DNA of 64,000 nt from Termitomyces sp. T153 (taxonomy: Eukaryota; Basidiomycota; Agaricomycetes; Agaricales; Lyophyllaceae), in assembly GCA_018296165.2 (NCBI GenBank), contig JACKQL020000012.1, positions 1,116,001-1,180,000 of the forward strand, given 5' to 3'. Of this stretch, positions 12,475-24,307 are shown piece by piece; position 1 is the first letter of the stretch, and every line of letters begins with the position of its first letter. The notes under the pieces are model-generated. The model saw only the letters and a list, made by a program, of their open reading frames with translations. It did no database searches and was not told the DNA's origin. A program made the position numbers and the translations under genes.

Positions 12475-12843
12475 TGTCAGGGGACTTCCATTTCCAACCT
12501 CCATGACTGGTTCCAGCACCTCTGTAGCTTGTTTGATGTCTTTGGGGCTCTTTTCAGAACCCCAGAAATCTCTGGAGAACTCCAGAGTTCTCTGTATTAC
12601 CTCAGCAACCATTGCCTAGGGTTAGGAGTAGCTCCAGTCACCTGTACAGTAGTTCCCATGCCTCCACTGGCCACTGATGTGCCATGCCAAGCAGCAGGGA
12701 TCCTTAGACTTGTTCTCTTTGGATTCTCCTCTGCTAGGTGATTAGTTACTGATTTGTATTGTCATCTACTCCACTAATATACTTTGGATTCCCCTCTGCT
12801 AGCTGCGTGACTCTGATCCATCACTCTGGAGGTTGCCCTTACA
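12475..12843 (+). repeat. G3a 3' LTR (369 bp)
   Basis: Colinear with 6705-7074. Starts TGTCAGGGGACTTCC after a purine-rich tract and ends GCCCTTACA. The two LTRs differ mostly by transitions. Confidence 0.9.
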
Positions 12844-13175
12844 AGTGTAGCTCAGTATGGTGGAGATGAGCACAATTGCAAGAAAGTCCTAATCCTGATG
12901 GACTTTCTAGCTATGAGCATGCTGAAATAGTACCTACAACATGTAATACATGTCAATAAGGCCCAGTCCCACTGGAGGTTTGAAAACATGATTCTTGAAC
13001 TGTACAACTGATTCATACAGCCTTCAACAATGCAAGATGCACATGATGCATTCTACAATGCAGTATATGCAGTCAAAGAAGGAGTGCAAGGCTTCTATGA
13101 TGCCTTGCTCAACCATGCTCAAAACATGGTTATATTTCCCAACAAATTTACCATTTGTGAGTGGTTTTTGGAAGG
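12844..13175 (+). pseudogene. G2a gag, piece 2
   Basis: Resumes the gag frame lost at 6704 (GTAGCTCAGTATGGTGGAGA corresponds to the YTVAQYGGDE segment of G2b gag). It continues with an ORF at about 13030-13175 that includes FYDALLNHAQNMVIFPNKFT, nearly identical in protein to G2b at about 34300. It is interrupted again at 13176 by a G1 solo LTR. Confidence 0.78.
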
Positions 13176-15475
13176 TGTCACGATCCATTCCCTGAAGCCC
13201 CATACATCGCCCAACAAACCCCCATCCCCCTGGAACCCCCCCTGACGCTTTGTCAAACTTCCCCAGCACTCCGCACCTACTCTGGCTACCTCCAACACAT
13301 TCTCGGCTAACTCCAATGGCCTGCTGGCCAACTCCGACATCTTTCCCGCAGCCGCTGGCACTTTCCCTGGACTTCCTGAGCCCCTGGGACCACTCCCCTG
13401 CCATGCCTGACCCTATTACACATCATCAACTCAACACTCTGGCTCCCCTGACTTACCCTGGGGTATCACAGTGACCTCGGAGCAGACTGCATCACAATTG
13501 ATCCCATCAACATATCAATGTGGCCCGCCCTCTGGTTGTAACCAATACCTGTCAACTCCGTCGAGCTCTGCCAAGCCCCACCACCACAGCCGACGTCCCC
13601 AGAGCTCTTCAGTAGTCAGTATATAAGATATAGAGTAGCTCCTCATACTCTAGTCTTGAGATCTACCTATCTACTTACCTACCTGGCCTAATGTGTTTCT
13701 GATTGTTTCTTCTCGTATTTTGTGTTCCATGTCTTGTTTTCCTTATTCTCAGTCTCCTGGTCTTATCTCATCTCCATTCCATTATCATTTCATTATTGTT
13801 CCGTATCTCCACCTGAATCTATTCTCATTCTCATCTCGTCTTTGTCTCATTTTGTTTGACTCCATCTCATCTCGTTCAACTCCATCTCATCTTGTTTGAT
13901 TCTGTCTATTGTGCTCAAGTCCTCTCAACCATAATGCCCTCATGAACTCCATGATTATAATTATGAACCTCCGACACTCTTTCACCAACTCCAGACCTAG
14001 CTACACACTCAGCTCTGAATCCTATCAATCCCTGTTGATCCCCCATCAGAACTCTGGTTCCACTCCCATCATTTGCATAGCCTCCACCTCCTCTGCACCT
14101 GCAATACTCACACATGGACTTATGCCTGAACCCCACTAAGCCCATTTTCCATTCCTGCAACTCATCCTCTACTCCTTTGGACCACGCCAGACTTGCTTGG
14201 ACCAACCTCCACCAACTATCCTCACAAGTCCCCAATGTCTGGAACACCTCTGAGTGCCCAGTTGTCAGTGCAGGGAATCATGTTGATGAGCCCCAGTTAT
14301 TGCTGAGCACCATTTTTCAGCATTTTTAGCATTGTGGACTTAGTGGCAGCTGACTACTTTGTATTTGACACAAGTCACAACACTCAGCACATGGGACTGA
14401 GCCTGAGGGTTGGACCAAAGCATGAGACTCTAGCGACCATGAGACTGATTGAGCACGAGAAATATCATATGGAGTCTGGAACTTCTGGGCCTAGATCATC
14501 AAGGCCTAGACCCCCCCTAGCAATGATTATTAGTGACTTTAGTGATCCTGGCAACAAAACGGCATTCTCCTACCATATATGGACAAATTATCAGACGTGT
14601 ACCTTTTTACTATCATTTCATTTGCCAAGCTTACCCACATACTTGAACAGCGTCTATGCTTCAGGTGTTGACATCAGACTCGTTTCTTTTTGGGTTTCAT
14701 TAGCAGTTAGGCATTGCCAAGACTTTGCCTATGATTTTTCACTTAGTTACAGACTGACACCTTGTATGCACTATAAGCACAGTGACAGATGCCATTGCTA
14801 GTACTTATTTGTTTACTTTCACATACTATACTTCAAAATGTATAAATACTGACTGTACATAGATACTAACAGAAGAACAACAGAGAACCCCCTTTGGAGT
14901 CGACTAGCTGCTCTCTCTAAGCCTACCAGCTTGAGATTTCACTTGGCCTTTCTTTCCCTTATCTTGTCTTTGACTCCGGCTTAGCAAAGAGCCTCCTCAA
15001 CTTTGACTTTGACTTAGTTTAGTACCAACTGCAGGTGCCTATTTGCATTACTTTGACTTAGCAACGCTAGTGGCTATGGCTAGTGATTAATTCATGTTCA
15101 TCCTCTGGTTTCAGTCCTTCCCTTACTGCCTTCTCTCTCTCTACTCTCCTCACCACCATTACGATTTTGCTTTGTCTTAGTGATGTTATCTGTCTTCACC
15201 CATTTTTCCTTATTGTCACTAGCGACCTCAGCTAGCAATAGCGACTTCTTTCTACTTCACCCCACATTTTAACTTTCACTCTAGTTCTCTGGGACAGTTA
15301 CTGATTTGCCCTCAACTATTAACTTCCTACTGCCAGCTAACCTATCTAGTGACTAGTGTTAGGTCCTTTTTTTAGGTTTCCTGCACAGCACTAGGTGGCA
15401 TAGGAGCACATCAACGTCTGCCTAGTAAGGACTTGCCCAGTGTAGCTGAGCCCCCATGGTCAGTGGAACCTGACA
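13176..15475 (+). repeat. G1 solo LTR in G2a gag, itself carrying a G4 LTR
   Basis: Plus orientation here reads TGTCACGATCC to GGAACCTGACA, the reverse complement of the other G1 LTRs. Perfect TSD GAAGG at 13171-13175 and 15476-15480. Without the G4 insert (about 14281-15413) it is about 1.17 kb, like its relatives. It still holds CpGs in its first 400 bp, so it is of intermediate age. Confidence 0.88.
14281..15413 (+). repeat. G4 LTR (about 1.13 kb) inside the G1 LTR
   Basis: A block starting TGTTGATGAGCCCC and ending TAGGAGCACATCA interrupts the G1 LTR. G1 sequence resumes with ACGTCTGCCTAGTAAGG. Related blocks are at 21898-23610 and 51941-52956 on the opposite strand. It includes a TATA-like CAGTATTTATAC (antisense) shared by the copies. 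No coding frame of note. Treating it as an LTR rests on TG...CA ends, size and solo dispersal; no internal region is seen. TSD about ATGT/ACGT, not certain. Confidence 0.6.
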
Positions 15476-16000
15476 GAAGGAATACCCTCCAACATGCTTG
15501 TTGCACTAATACACAATGGCAGACTGGCTTCCAAAGTGAATACAGTCAAGGAATTTGTCTTGGAGGCCAAGGCCTATGAGAACAGCATTAAAACTGCTGC
15601 ACACTACTTAGAGCACAGCAAGAAAAGTTGGTCAGGACAGCAGCTGTTGCTAGTAGCAGCACAATCTCCAGCAAGTGGGACTGCACTAGCTAAGCAAACA
15701 GAGGTGACTGAACAGCATATCCAGTCATAGCTGTCAAGATTAGTGAAGAAACCAGCTATACCTGTGGCCTTGAGACCATTGTTGCAACCTAGAGCCAGTA
15801 TGGGCTTGGGGACTTCCTGATCTGTGGCTGCAGTGTAGGCAGCAAGAAAACATCTTGCTGTAGGGAAAAATGTAGTGGCCATAGCAGCAGGCCAACCCAG
15901 TAAGGGTGCTGAGCAGTGCACAAACTGTTATAAGTGTGGAAAGGCTGAGCAATTTACATGTGAATGCAGGGAGCCAGCTAAGCCAGCTCCCTGAGTGTTT
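15476..16000 (+). pseudogene. G2a gag, piece 3 with zinc knuckle
   Basis: Resumes after the G1 LTR with sequence matching G2b (LVVLICNGKLAPK region). A zinc knuckle remnant, CYKCGKAEQFTCEC, lies at about 15926-15970: the CX2CX4HX4C pattern with His changed to Gln. G2b has the complementary defect, with the His kept and the first Cys lost. It is followed by an acidic linker to the protease. Confidence 0.75.
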
Positions 16001-16379
16001 GTATGGGCAGCTCATAAAGCTGCTCCATCAGATATGGGTGAAGCCAACAATGAGCAGGAGGAAGAGCCTGCTGAGGCCAACATTGAGGATGTGTTTGAGT
16101 CTAATAGAACTCAGGAGCATAGTGAAGAGTATGTTGAATTAGAAACATACAACAACAAGTACTATACTTGTGGTAGTAACAGTGAGGGATTATTTGCCCT
16201 CATGGAGGTCTCTACTGGTGAGCATGGGAAGAAAGAACTTAGCAACAAGGTTCACATACAAAAAGTGCAGCTTGTAGCATTCAAGGATGCTATGGACTGC
16301 CTAGTGCTGCTAGTACAAGATAAAGAATGTCTCATCACTTGGGTAGAGGTGAATAGCTACTGAGCATGGAAACTGTAGG

Positions 16380-17150
16380 ATTCAGGGAGTACTACTTTTG
16401 GAATCACTCCATTGTTTGCTTATGTGGCTGGGATATGGGTAACATTATTGGCCACTCCCATCACTCTATAGCTGGGAACAATTGGAAGTTGTTCCATAGT
16501 GATTTATAGTGCCAGGGCTACTATGAAGGTTCCTAGTAAGATTCACAATGTCTATGTAGACATTGCAAACTTTGATTGCTATAATATGATTATATGGACA
16601 CCATTCATGAGGACCCATAAGGTCCTCCTTGATTTTGCAAATGACCAAGTAGTTGTTGATGGAAAGGTGACTCCAGCTCATAAGTTGGAGCTGGAGGATG
16701 CTGATAGCCCCGCATGACACTTTTGTGCTGTGGAGAAGTGGCATGATGAGCAGCCTTGACTCCCTGGTGGACTCAAGCAGCCCACTATAGAGAAGGTAGT
16801 AGATGAAGATGAAGTTTGAGTAACTGAGAGTCTACTTGGTGACCACCCATTGCTGTTAATCTCCAAAGAAGAGTATCAAAGGAGTACTCTTCAAGAGGGG
16901 GGGAGAGTATGCCAGAAGGATTGACTTGACCCTTCAAAGGCAAGGAAAGGAAGATTTGGGACAGACCAATCCCAAAGCCTACTCTTAAATGGGCATACAA
17001 TCCACACATGCCATAAGAGTGGAATCAGGTCATAGCTGACCTGGTGTGGCAGGAAGGAGTAAGGAGACTGACCCCTGATGATGGAATATATAGAATGGCT
17101 ATAGAGGATAGAATATCTGAGCCTGGTGAGTTTTAATACTTATAAATGGA
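16380..17150 (+). pseudogene. G2a protease and protease-RT linker
   Basis: A DSGST-like active-site motif follows a stop near 16380. An ORF at 16499-16717 then covers the second half of a retropepsin fold (ARATMKVPS and VDIANFDCY). It aligns with G2b 33413-33141, minus. The linker to RT carries several stops. Confidence 0.7.
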
Positions 17151-18735
17151 AGTGAGAGGCAGGACAACTCATGGTCCTACTTGGCTGAACATACCAGACA
17201 AATCAGAGATTTGTCTAATGGCCCTGCATGATAAGTATGCAAAGCTTGTACCACCAGCAAAATTGACCAAGGAAGAGCAATGCTCTTTGCTGAGAGTAGA
17301 TGGGGGGAAGGCACAACCTTCCAAGTTGATAGAAGGTAACATTTCATGCCTTCAACAGCAGTGGTACAATGAGTTCCAAGACATTATCAATAGAACAAAG
17401 GAGGAACTTCCTCCTTGGTGAGAAGTGAATCATGAGATAAATCTCATTGATGAGACCAAACAGTACTCATACTTCATGCCAAGGTGTCCCAAGTCACTTC
17501 AGTAGCAATTGTGGGATAAAATCAACTGCTATGTGCAGGCTAAGTAGTGGGAACTGTGTGTGGCCAATCAGGCTGCACCACTATTATGCATTTCTAAGAA
17601 TGGATCCCTGCAGATGGTGTTGATGCACATCAGTGTAATGACAATACTATTAAGGATGTAACACCCTTACCAGACCAAGAAGTCATTAGGGAAGATGTTT
17701 CCCATGTTCCAATGAGGTCAAAAATTGACCTCACCAATGCATATGAGCAAGTGAGGATATGTATATCAGACATACCTAAGACTGTGTTTATGACCATTAC
17801 TGGAACATATTGCAGTAATATCATGCAGATTGGTGACTGTAATGTGCTAGCCATGTCCCAATGTCTGATGATATCCATCTTTAGTTATGTCATTGGCAAG
17901 TGGATGCATGTTTACTTAGATGACATATTTGTCTTCTCAGATTCCATTGTGGAACACAAGCAGCACCTCAGAGTAGTCTTTGAAAGACTATGCAAGAACA
18001 AGCTCTACCTCAAATGGAAGAAGTGCAAGCTATGTGCCAAGTATGTAGAGTGCCTCAGCCATGTAATTGACTTGCAGGGTATACACTCTGATATGGAGAA
18101 ATTGAATAGGATTCAGTAGTGGCACACTCCTAGAACCTACAATGACATCCAACAGTTTGTCAGACTGGTGAACTACATCAGAAATTTTCTGCCCAATGTC
18201 TCTGCATACACTGGGCCATTAATAACTATGACACAGGACAGGTTGCCATTTCATTGGCAACCTATACACCAATGGTGCTTTGACATGATCAAGAGAATCT
18301 GTGCCAAAACTCCAGTAATATGCCCAATTGATCCTTGACACAAGGATCCCATCTGGCTAATTTGCAATGCCTTAAAGACAGGTATTGAAGTGATGTATGG
18401 ACAAGGTCCAAGCTGGCAGAAATGTCAGCCAGCTGGATTCATGTCTAAAATATTCACCAATGCACAGCAAAATTATGCCATGCATGAGCTAGAAACCTTG
18501 ACTATTCTAGAAGCCCTCCTTAAGTAAGAGGATAAGCTTCTAGGGTATAAGATCTGTGTGATAACAGATCATAAGGCTCTTGAGTTCTTCAAAACTCAAC
18601 AGAATCTATCACCACATCAACAATGGTGGAGGGACTATATGTTGAGGTTCAATTTTGACATTATGTATGTGAAAGGAGAGCTCAATAAGGTAGCAGACTG
18701 TTTATCCTGCTACTTTGAGAGCAACTCTCCTTGAG
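17150..18735 (+). pseudogene. G2a reverse transcriptase and RNase H
   Basis: RT fingers and palm start after 17150. The segment RSKIDLTNAYEQVRI lies at about 17713-17760 and the catalytic motif YLDDIFVFSDS at about 17910-17945, with both Asp present. The thumb runs to about 18200. RNase H runs from about 18340 (LICNA, where the usual Asp is Asn) through ITDHKALEFFKTQ (about 18565-18600) to ADCLS (about 18693). TAG stops lie at 18118 and elsewhere. It is the best preserved RT palm of the G2 family here. Confidence 0.88.
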
Positions 18736-18858
18736 ACATATACCATATCTATGACTATGTCCATGCAGATGCCCATATTGACTCAGAGGGGGATGATCTG
18801 CCCTCTATGCATGTGCAGGAAATGCAAGTGCAACTGAATCAGATATGCACTCTCCACA

Positions 18859-20237
18859 ATGGACCTAGCTATAGAAGTAGGTGAGTGTGCAATCATCACA
18901 AAATTTGTGATGAGGAAGCACAAGTACTTGCTATCAGTAGTGATGGCAAGGAAGATTCAGCCCAAGCTTAATGTGGGTCTGATAGTGAGGGGGATCAGGT
19001 CAATATGCCTCTTGGAGAAGCCATCCTGGAGATGGCTCAGTTTCTGTGGCCCTGAGATAGGACAGACAGGGAATTCCTCCATCAAAAACAAATCTCTGTA
19101 CAGCAAAGACAAGCTCTTTGCTGAGATCCTGACTCAACTGAAGGACTATAAGTCCTTCTGCCTATAGGATAAGCTCATTTGGACTACCAATCTCTTGGGC
19201 TATGAGGTACTGTGTATGCCTTGTAATTGAGAGCTGGTAACCAGTGTGCTTGAGCAAGCACACAATGTAATGGGGCATTTTGGTGCCCAGAGAATGACAG
19301 AATACATTTGTTGTTAGTATTGGTGGCCAACAGTGGTTGCAGATGCTCATGCATTTTATACCAATTGTCAGCTGTGCCAGTGGGCAAAAGGGAGCAATCA
19401 GCTCCCTTCAGGGAAGTTACATTGCCTGTCCATGCTAGTAAAACCTGGGATTCAATAGGGATGGACTTTATAAGTCTGTTTCTTGAGTCAAAAGGGTATA
19501 ACTACTTGTGGGTAGTTGTATGTTGGATGACAAGCATGGTGCACCTATCCCAGTACACACTACCATGACAGCATTGCAGCTGTCCTGGATTTACATGTGC
19601 AAGATTGTGAGGCTACATGGCCTCCTAAGCTCAATTGTCAGCAATTGAGACTCAAAATTCATGTCCAAATGGTGGTGTGAACTACATGAGCTATTAGGAG
19701 CAAAGCTCCTAATGTCTATGTTGTTTCATCTGCAGATGGATGGTCAGACTGCTTGTGCCAATAGGAACATTGGTCAGATCCTTTGTACAGTGGTATGACT
19801 AGACCAAAAAGACTGGTTAAGTTGAATAGACTTGATAGAGTTTGCAATAAATACAAGTATCTCTGAGACAACATGCTTTGCACCATTCAAGTTGAATGTT
19901 GGGTACATGCCATCCATGATCTAGAAAATTAGGCTGGACACTGTAATTCCAAGGAAAATCTAGCAGTTCTTCCACCAAGCTCTAGAGAACTTGGCAGCAG
20001 TTTACAACACAATTATTGAGGCATGCATCTGAAAGATGCACATGGCCAACTCACATTGCAGGCCTGATCCAGACCTTGAGAAAGGTGCATTGGTGTACCT
20101 TTCAACAAAGAATCTCAACCTTCCTAAGGACAGAGTAAGAAAGCTCTATCCAAAGTGGGTTGGGCCATATAGAATTTTGGAGGCCTACAATGAGACCTCC
20201 AACTATGTATTGGAGTTGCCTATGGCACTCCAGAAAC
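18859..20237 (+). pseudogene. G2a integrase
   Basis: A linker with LYSKDKLFAEI at about 19095 leads into an HHCC zinc-binding domain (AHNVMGHFGAQRMTEYI, then CQLCQWAKG) at about 19258-19395. The catalytic core follows, with many frame breaks between 19560 and 20030. An ORF at 20036-20237 carries the C-terminal part (VGPYRILEAYNETSNYVLELP). The gene is then cut by a G3 solo LTR at 20238. Confidence 0.8.
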
Positions 20238-20606
20238 TGTAAGGACAACCTCTGGAGCAGCAGATCAGAGTCATGCAGCTAGCAGAGGGGAATCTGAAGT
20301 ATATTAGCAAAGTAGATGACAATACAATCAGTAACTGATCACCTAATAGAGAGGAATCCAAAGAGAACAAGTTTAAGGATTTCTGCTGCTTGGCATGGTG
20401 CATCAGTGAATGGCAGAGGCATGGGAACTACTGTACAGCAGGCTGGAGCTAATTCTAACCCTAGGACAATGATTGGTGAGGTAATACAGAAAACTCTGCA
20501 GTTCTTTGGAGATCTCTGGGTTTCTGAAACAAGCCTCAGAGATGTTGAACAAGCTGCAGAGTTGCTAGAATAGGTTGCAGAGGTCAAAAATGGAAGTTCC
20601 CTGACA
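20238..20606 (-). repeat. G3 solo LTR between G2a integrase and chromodomain
   Basis: Reads TGTAAGGACAACC to GTTCCCTGACA on the plus strand, the reverse of the G3a LTR. Flanks are GAAAC and GGAAT, so no TSD is visible, although the integrase frame continues on both sides (LQK before, LGMKD after). Either one TSD has decayed or the LTR-flank junction was altered after insertion. Confidence 0.82.
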
Positions 20607-20852
20607 GGAATGAAGGATACATCCTAAGTTCCATGTGTCACTGCTGTGCTTATATAAAGCCAGTAACAATGCACTGTTCTCCAACAGAGCAATGCCAGAG
20701 CTTTATGACTTTGGCACCCCAGATGACCAAGAATGGTTCATTGATGACCTAGTAGGTCATCATTGGAATGGTAAGGACTTTGAGTTTGAGGTCTGTTGGA
20801 GCTTTGGGAACACCACTTGAGAGTCTCTCATAACTTGCAAGGACTTGGCAGC
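20607..20852 (+). pseudogene. G2a chromodomain
   Basis: An open frame with EWFIDDLVGHHWNGKDFEFE and, after W, WSFGNTTW fits a chromodomain of the chromovirus type, following the integrase. It is cut at 20853 by G3b in the third part of the domain (KDLAA). The remaining C-terminus starts at 28230 after the duplicated GCAGC. Confidence 0.8.
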
Positions 20853-21221
20853 TATAAGGGCAACCTCTGGAGCAGCAGATTGGAGTTATGCAGCTAGCAG
20901 AGGGGAATCCAAAGTATATTAGCAGAGTAGATGATAATATAATCAGTAACTAATCACCTAGCAGAGAGGAATCCAAAGAGAACAAGTTTAAGAATCCCTG
21001 TTGCTTGGCATGGCACATCAGCAGACAGTCAAGGCATGGGAACTACTGTACAGCAGGCTGAAGCTAATCCTAACCCTAGGACAATGATTGGTGAGGTAAT
21101 ACAGAGAACTCTGCAGTTCTCCAGAAATTTCTAGAGTTTTGAAACAAGCCCCAGAGATGTCAAACAAGCTGCAGAGTCACTGGAATAGGTCATGGAGGTT
21201 GAAAATAGAAGTCTCCTGACA
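20853..21221 (-). repeat. G3b 3' LTR
   Basis: Starts TATAAGGGCAACC (a TG-to-TA change of the end seen in other copies) and ends GTCTCCTGACA on the plus strand. It is followed by the reverse complement of the polypurine tract (ATCACCTCTCCTCTAGC). Confidence 0.88.
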
Positions 21222-21309
21222 TCACCTCTCCTCTAGCATGCAGCATCTTAATGTGTGGGTAAAAGAAGTCCCTGATTGCTTGGTCCACCAGCAAAATAGG
21301 GTAGATCCC

Positions 21310-21897
21310 TCAAATGGTGTATAGAGCATCTGGGTGTCTCCTGTGAAACTCCTTGATGAGTCTAGGAGTGTGCATGTTCTTCTGTAGTTTCCAGGAGATA
21401 TCCTCTATCCTGTAGCCCTTCCACTTCACCTTGTATTGTAGCCATTTTTGGAATAAATGACTATCCAGAAATTCCTCCACCTTGTACACCTTGTTATTGT
21501 TGACCACCACTGAGAGTGGCAGGGGTGGCAGACATTGCTCTAGAATAGGATTCTTTGAGGCTGGAGTTAGTTTGACTACATTGAACAATGGATGAAGCTG
21601 GTGCATCCTTGCAGGGAGCTGGAGTTGATAGACTAGGAGCCCTACCTGCCACTCCACTGTGAAAGGTCCCAACTAGCAGTGTGACAGCTTTTTCAAGGGC
21701 TGAGTAGTCATAATATTAGAGGCATCCAGGTAGACTCAATTTCTGGGCCAATATTTGTGCCCTGGGGTCCTTCTGCAGTCATAGTATCATGCCATGTCAT
21801 CCTTTGCCTTTGCTAGCACTGCTCAGGCCTCCTCCTATGACCTCTTCATCTGTCCACAAATTTGTTTAATGCTTCATTCTCTGAGAGTTGGATTTAG
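21310..21897 (-). pseudogene. G3b integrase C-terminus and chromodomain
   Basis: The frame 21672-21310 contains LHPLFNVVKLTPA, then a chromodomain with YKVKWKGYRIEDISW, and ends at the natural stop after DALYTI. Upstream (minus direction) to 21897 is the integrase C-terminal region matching G3a 11810-12000. The gene breaks at 21897/21898, where the G4 LTR starts. Confidence 0.85.
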
Positions 21898-22221
21898 TGA
21901 TGTGCTCCTATGCTACTTTGTGCTGTGCAGGAAACCTAAAAAGAGGACCTAATACTAGTCACCAAATAGAGTAGCTGGAAGTAGAAAGTTAATAGTAGAG
22001 GGTGAGTCAGTAACTGTCCCAGGGAACAAGAGCAAATGTGGGTGTGAAATATGAAGTTGGAGGAGTTGCTATTACTAACAAATGAAGATGAAAGTGTTGC
22101 CAAGATAAAGCAAACTTAAGTGGTGAATGAGGAGTTGGGTAGAAACAGGGGATAGTAACAATAAAAAGACTAAAAGGAGGATGAATGCAAACTAGTTGCT
22201 AGCCATCATTGCTAGCATTGC

Positions 22222-23251
22222 TATCAGATTCTGCTGATGATGGGGGCTCAGCTACACTGGCAAATTCTTACTAGGTGGATGCAATGTCCTGCACTTATAA
22301 CCTAGCACTCCAGAGGTGGTGCAGAGGGGAGAGACTTGTGAAGGGAAGCTAGGGGAAGCAGTCCAAGCAAGTCTGGAGTGGTCTGGGAAAGTCTAAGACC
22401 AAGTATATTAACATTGGGCTTGGGCAGGCATCAGGAACAAGTTTGTAAGCATGTAAATAGATTGTGGGGTAGATGGGGGCTTTGCTAGGTCAGGAGTGGA
22501 GCCAGAGTTTAATGGGGGAGTCAAGTAAGACCTGATGGGTTTGGGGCCAAGTGAAGAGTGAGGTCCAGAGTTGTTGTAAGAATGTTTGGGGATTGTAGTG
22601 CATGCGCAGAGTTTGTACTAACATCAGAGATGTAAAGAACTTAGGAAAATAAAGGAAAAGGAGACAATCAAGACAAGACAGAGACAAGATGAGATGAGAC
22701 AGATGGAGAGATAGATTCAAGACTAAAAATAGAAATAAGGACAGAACAAAACACAAGACACAAGAAACCAGTATACACAAGTAATATCAAGACTAGAGTA
22801 TGAGAAGCTACTCTACAACTTATATACTGACTACTGGACAGCTCCAGAGAACAGCAGGCATGGCAGCAGGGCTTGATGGAGCTGTGCAGAGTTGACAAGT
22901 ATCAGGTACAATCAAGGGGTGGGCCATGGTGATATTCTGATGGGATCATTTGGGGATATGGGCCACTCCGAGGTCATTATGATACTCCAAAGCAGCTTGG
23001 CAAACCAGGGTAGTGAGTTGGAGGTGTATAATGGGGTCAGGAACAGTGGGAGAGGGTTCCAGGGGCTTAGGAGAAGTGTTGATGGCTGCAGAGAAGGCAT
23101 TGGAGTTGGTCAGGGGGCCATTGGAGTTTGCTGGAGAAGTGTCAGAGTTACCCAGAGTGGGCCCAGAGGGTGAGCAAGGGTTGGGGGAGTTTGGCAGGGC
23201 ATTGGGAAGGACTGAGAACAATGTTGGGGGTCTAGGGAGCAGGTCATGGCA
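22222..23251 (-). repeat. G1 solo LTR inside the G4 LTR
   Basis: Starts TATCAGATTCTGCTGA (TG-to-TA change at the end) and ends GGTCATGGCA. Perfect TSD ATTGC at 22217-22221 and 23252-23256. Heavily CpG-depleted. Confidence 0.88.
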
Positions 23252-23344
23252 ATTGCTAAATCAAAATAATGCTAAGGACACCTGCAATTGGTGCCACACA
23301 AAGTCAAAAACAAGGTTGGCAAGACTTGTCACTAAGTTGTTATT

Positions 23345-23385
23345 GATGGAGAAAGAGAGAGAGAGAGAGGAGAGAGAGAGAGAAT
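23345..23385. repeat. GA-rich microsatellite
   Basis: An almost pure (GA)n tract, interrupted by a few bases, within the G4 LTR piece. It is absent from the other two G4 copies, so it expanded after insertion. Confidence 0.8.
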
Positions 23386-23610
23386 AAGCAATTGGATATA
23401 AAATGAAATCTCAAGCTGGTAAGCTTAGAGATAGAGGGATCTAATAGAGGTAGTATTTGATGATAGTAAGGTTTGACAATGAAGTATCTATGTACAGGCA
23501 GTATTTATACTGTTTGAAGGTATAGTATGAGAAAAGAAACAAATAGTTGCCACTAGTGACAGCATCTGCCAAAGTGTTTATGATACATATGAAGTGTCAA
23601 TCTGTAACCA

Positions 23611-24300
23611 AGTTCTACAATAAAGTCCATAGAAGCCATGCTCCATCATTCTGTAGGCACAGGCAGTGGATGTAGCTGTCCATAGAAGAGGCAGCATTGG
23701 GGCTTGGTCCAGAGACAAAGACCACATATACCAGTGTAGGACTCAATATATTGGAATATTTAGGGCCATCAGTAGTTCTGCAATACTAGCTTCAACATTT
23801 TCCAATGTCCAGGGTGCCCTGCAATGCAGGAGTTGTGGTGTTGCTCTACAATTCTATGACAGAGCTCTGGAACATTGGGCATATAGATACAATCCCTAAA
23901 GGTCAGGATCCCATCTTAGAGGGCCCATTTGTCCATGCAGACTGACTTGGCACCAGGAGTACACTCCAACTTCAGCATCCAAACAGCCTGCACAACAAGT
24001 TCCTCCTGCTGACCATCCCAATTGCCCCACTATATGTTCTAGAGAATGTTCATCTCTGCTCTGTCAACAGCTAGACCTTCCATGGCTTGGATTGCAAACA
24101 GTTTAAGGCAGAGGAGCACAATGTTGCTATTATTCTCTCCCCCTGTACTGTAGTCTACTCTCTGGGACAGGGCATCTAGTTTTCCTATGCTCTGGCCAGG
24201 CTTGTGATGCAGCAAGAAGTCAAAGTTGATGAGGTAGAGGGACCATAAGCTTGTTGGCAGTTGAGCTTCTTAGCTCTCCAGAAGTATTTGAGGTTCTTGT
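23611..24300 (-). pseudogene. G3b integrase N-terminal part and RNase H-integrase linker
   Basis: The minus strand matches G3a from about 11330 back to about 10690: the zinc-binding region, the linker and the end of RNase H. The sequence is frame-broken. The catalytic core between about 11340 and 11800 of the G3a numbering is missing, so two of the three DDE residues are absent from this copy. Confidence 0.75.
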
Positions 24301-24307
24301 GATCTGT

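Larger units (their letters stand above)
6705..12843 (+). mobile_element. Ty3/Gypsy chromovirus G3a, complete but dead
   Basis: A 6,139-bp element with LTRs at 6705-7074 and 12475-12843. It is flanked by ACTGT (6700-6704) and AGTGT (12844-12848), a 5-bp TSD with one mismatch. Gene order is gag, protease, RT, RNase H, integrase, chromodomain, the standard chromovirus order. A purine-rich tract (AGAGGAGGGGG, ending just before 12475) is the likely polypurine tract. I counted about 19 in-frame stops in pol, almost all TAG or TGA. It interrupts G2a gag. Confidence 0.92.
21898..23610 (-). repeat. G4 LTR in G3b integrase (interrupted by a G1 LTR; distal part deleted)
   Basis: Begins TGATGTGCTCCTATGC, matching the reverse complement of the G4 copy at 14281-15413, and runs to about 23610 after the G1 LTR at 22222-23251 is removed. 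The last 400 bp or so of the family are missing. On the far side G3b resumes about 450 bp further along integrase than it stopped, so a deletion removed both the G4 end and part of G3b. Confidence 0.6.

Noticed and set aside
13693..14250. Short open frames in the region rich in Ser and Leu
   Set aside because: They are translations of the G1 LTR; the same sequence occurs in non-coding solo LTRs.
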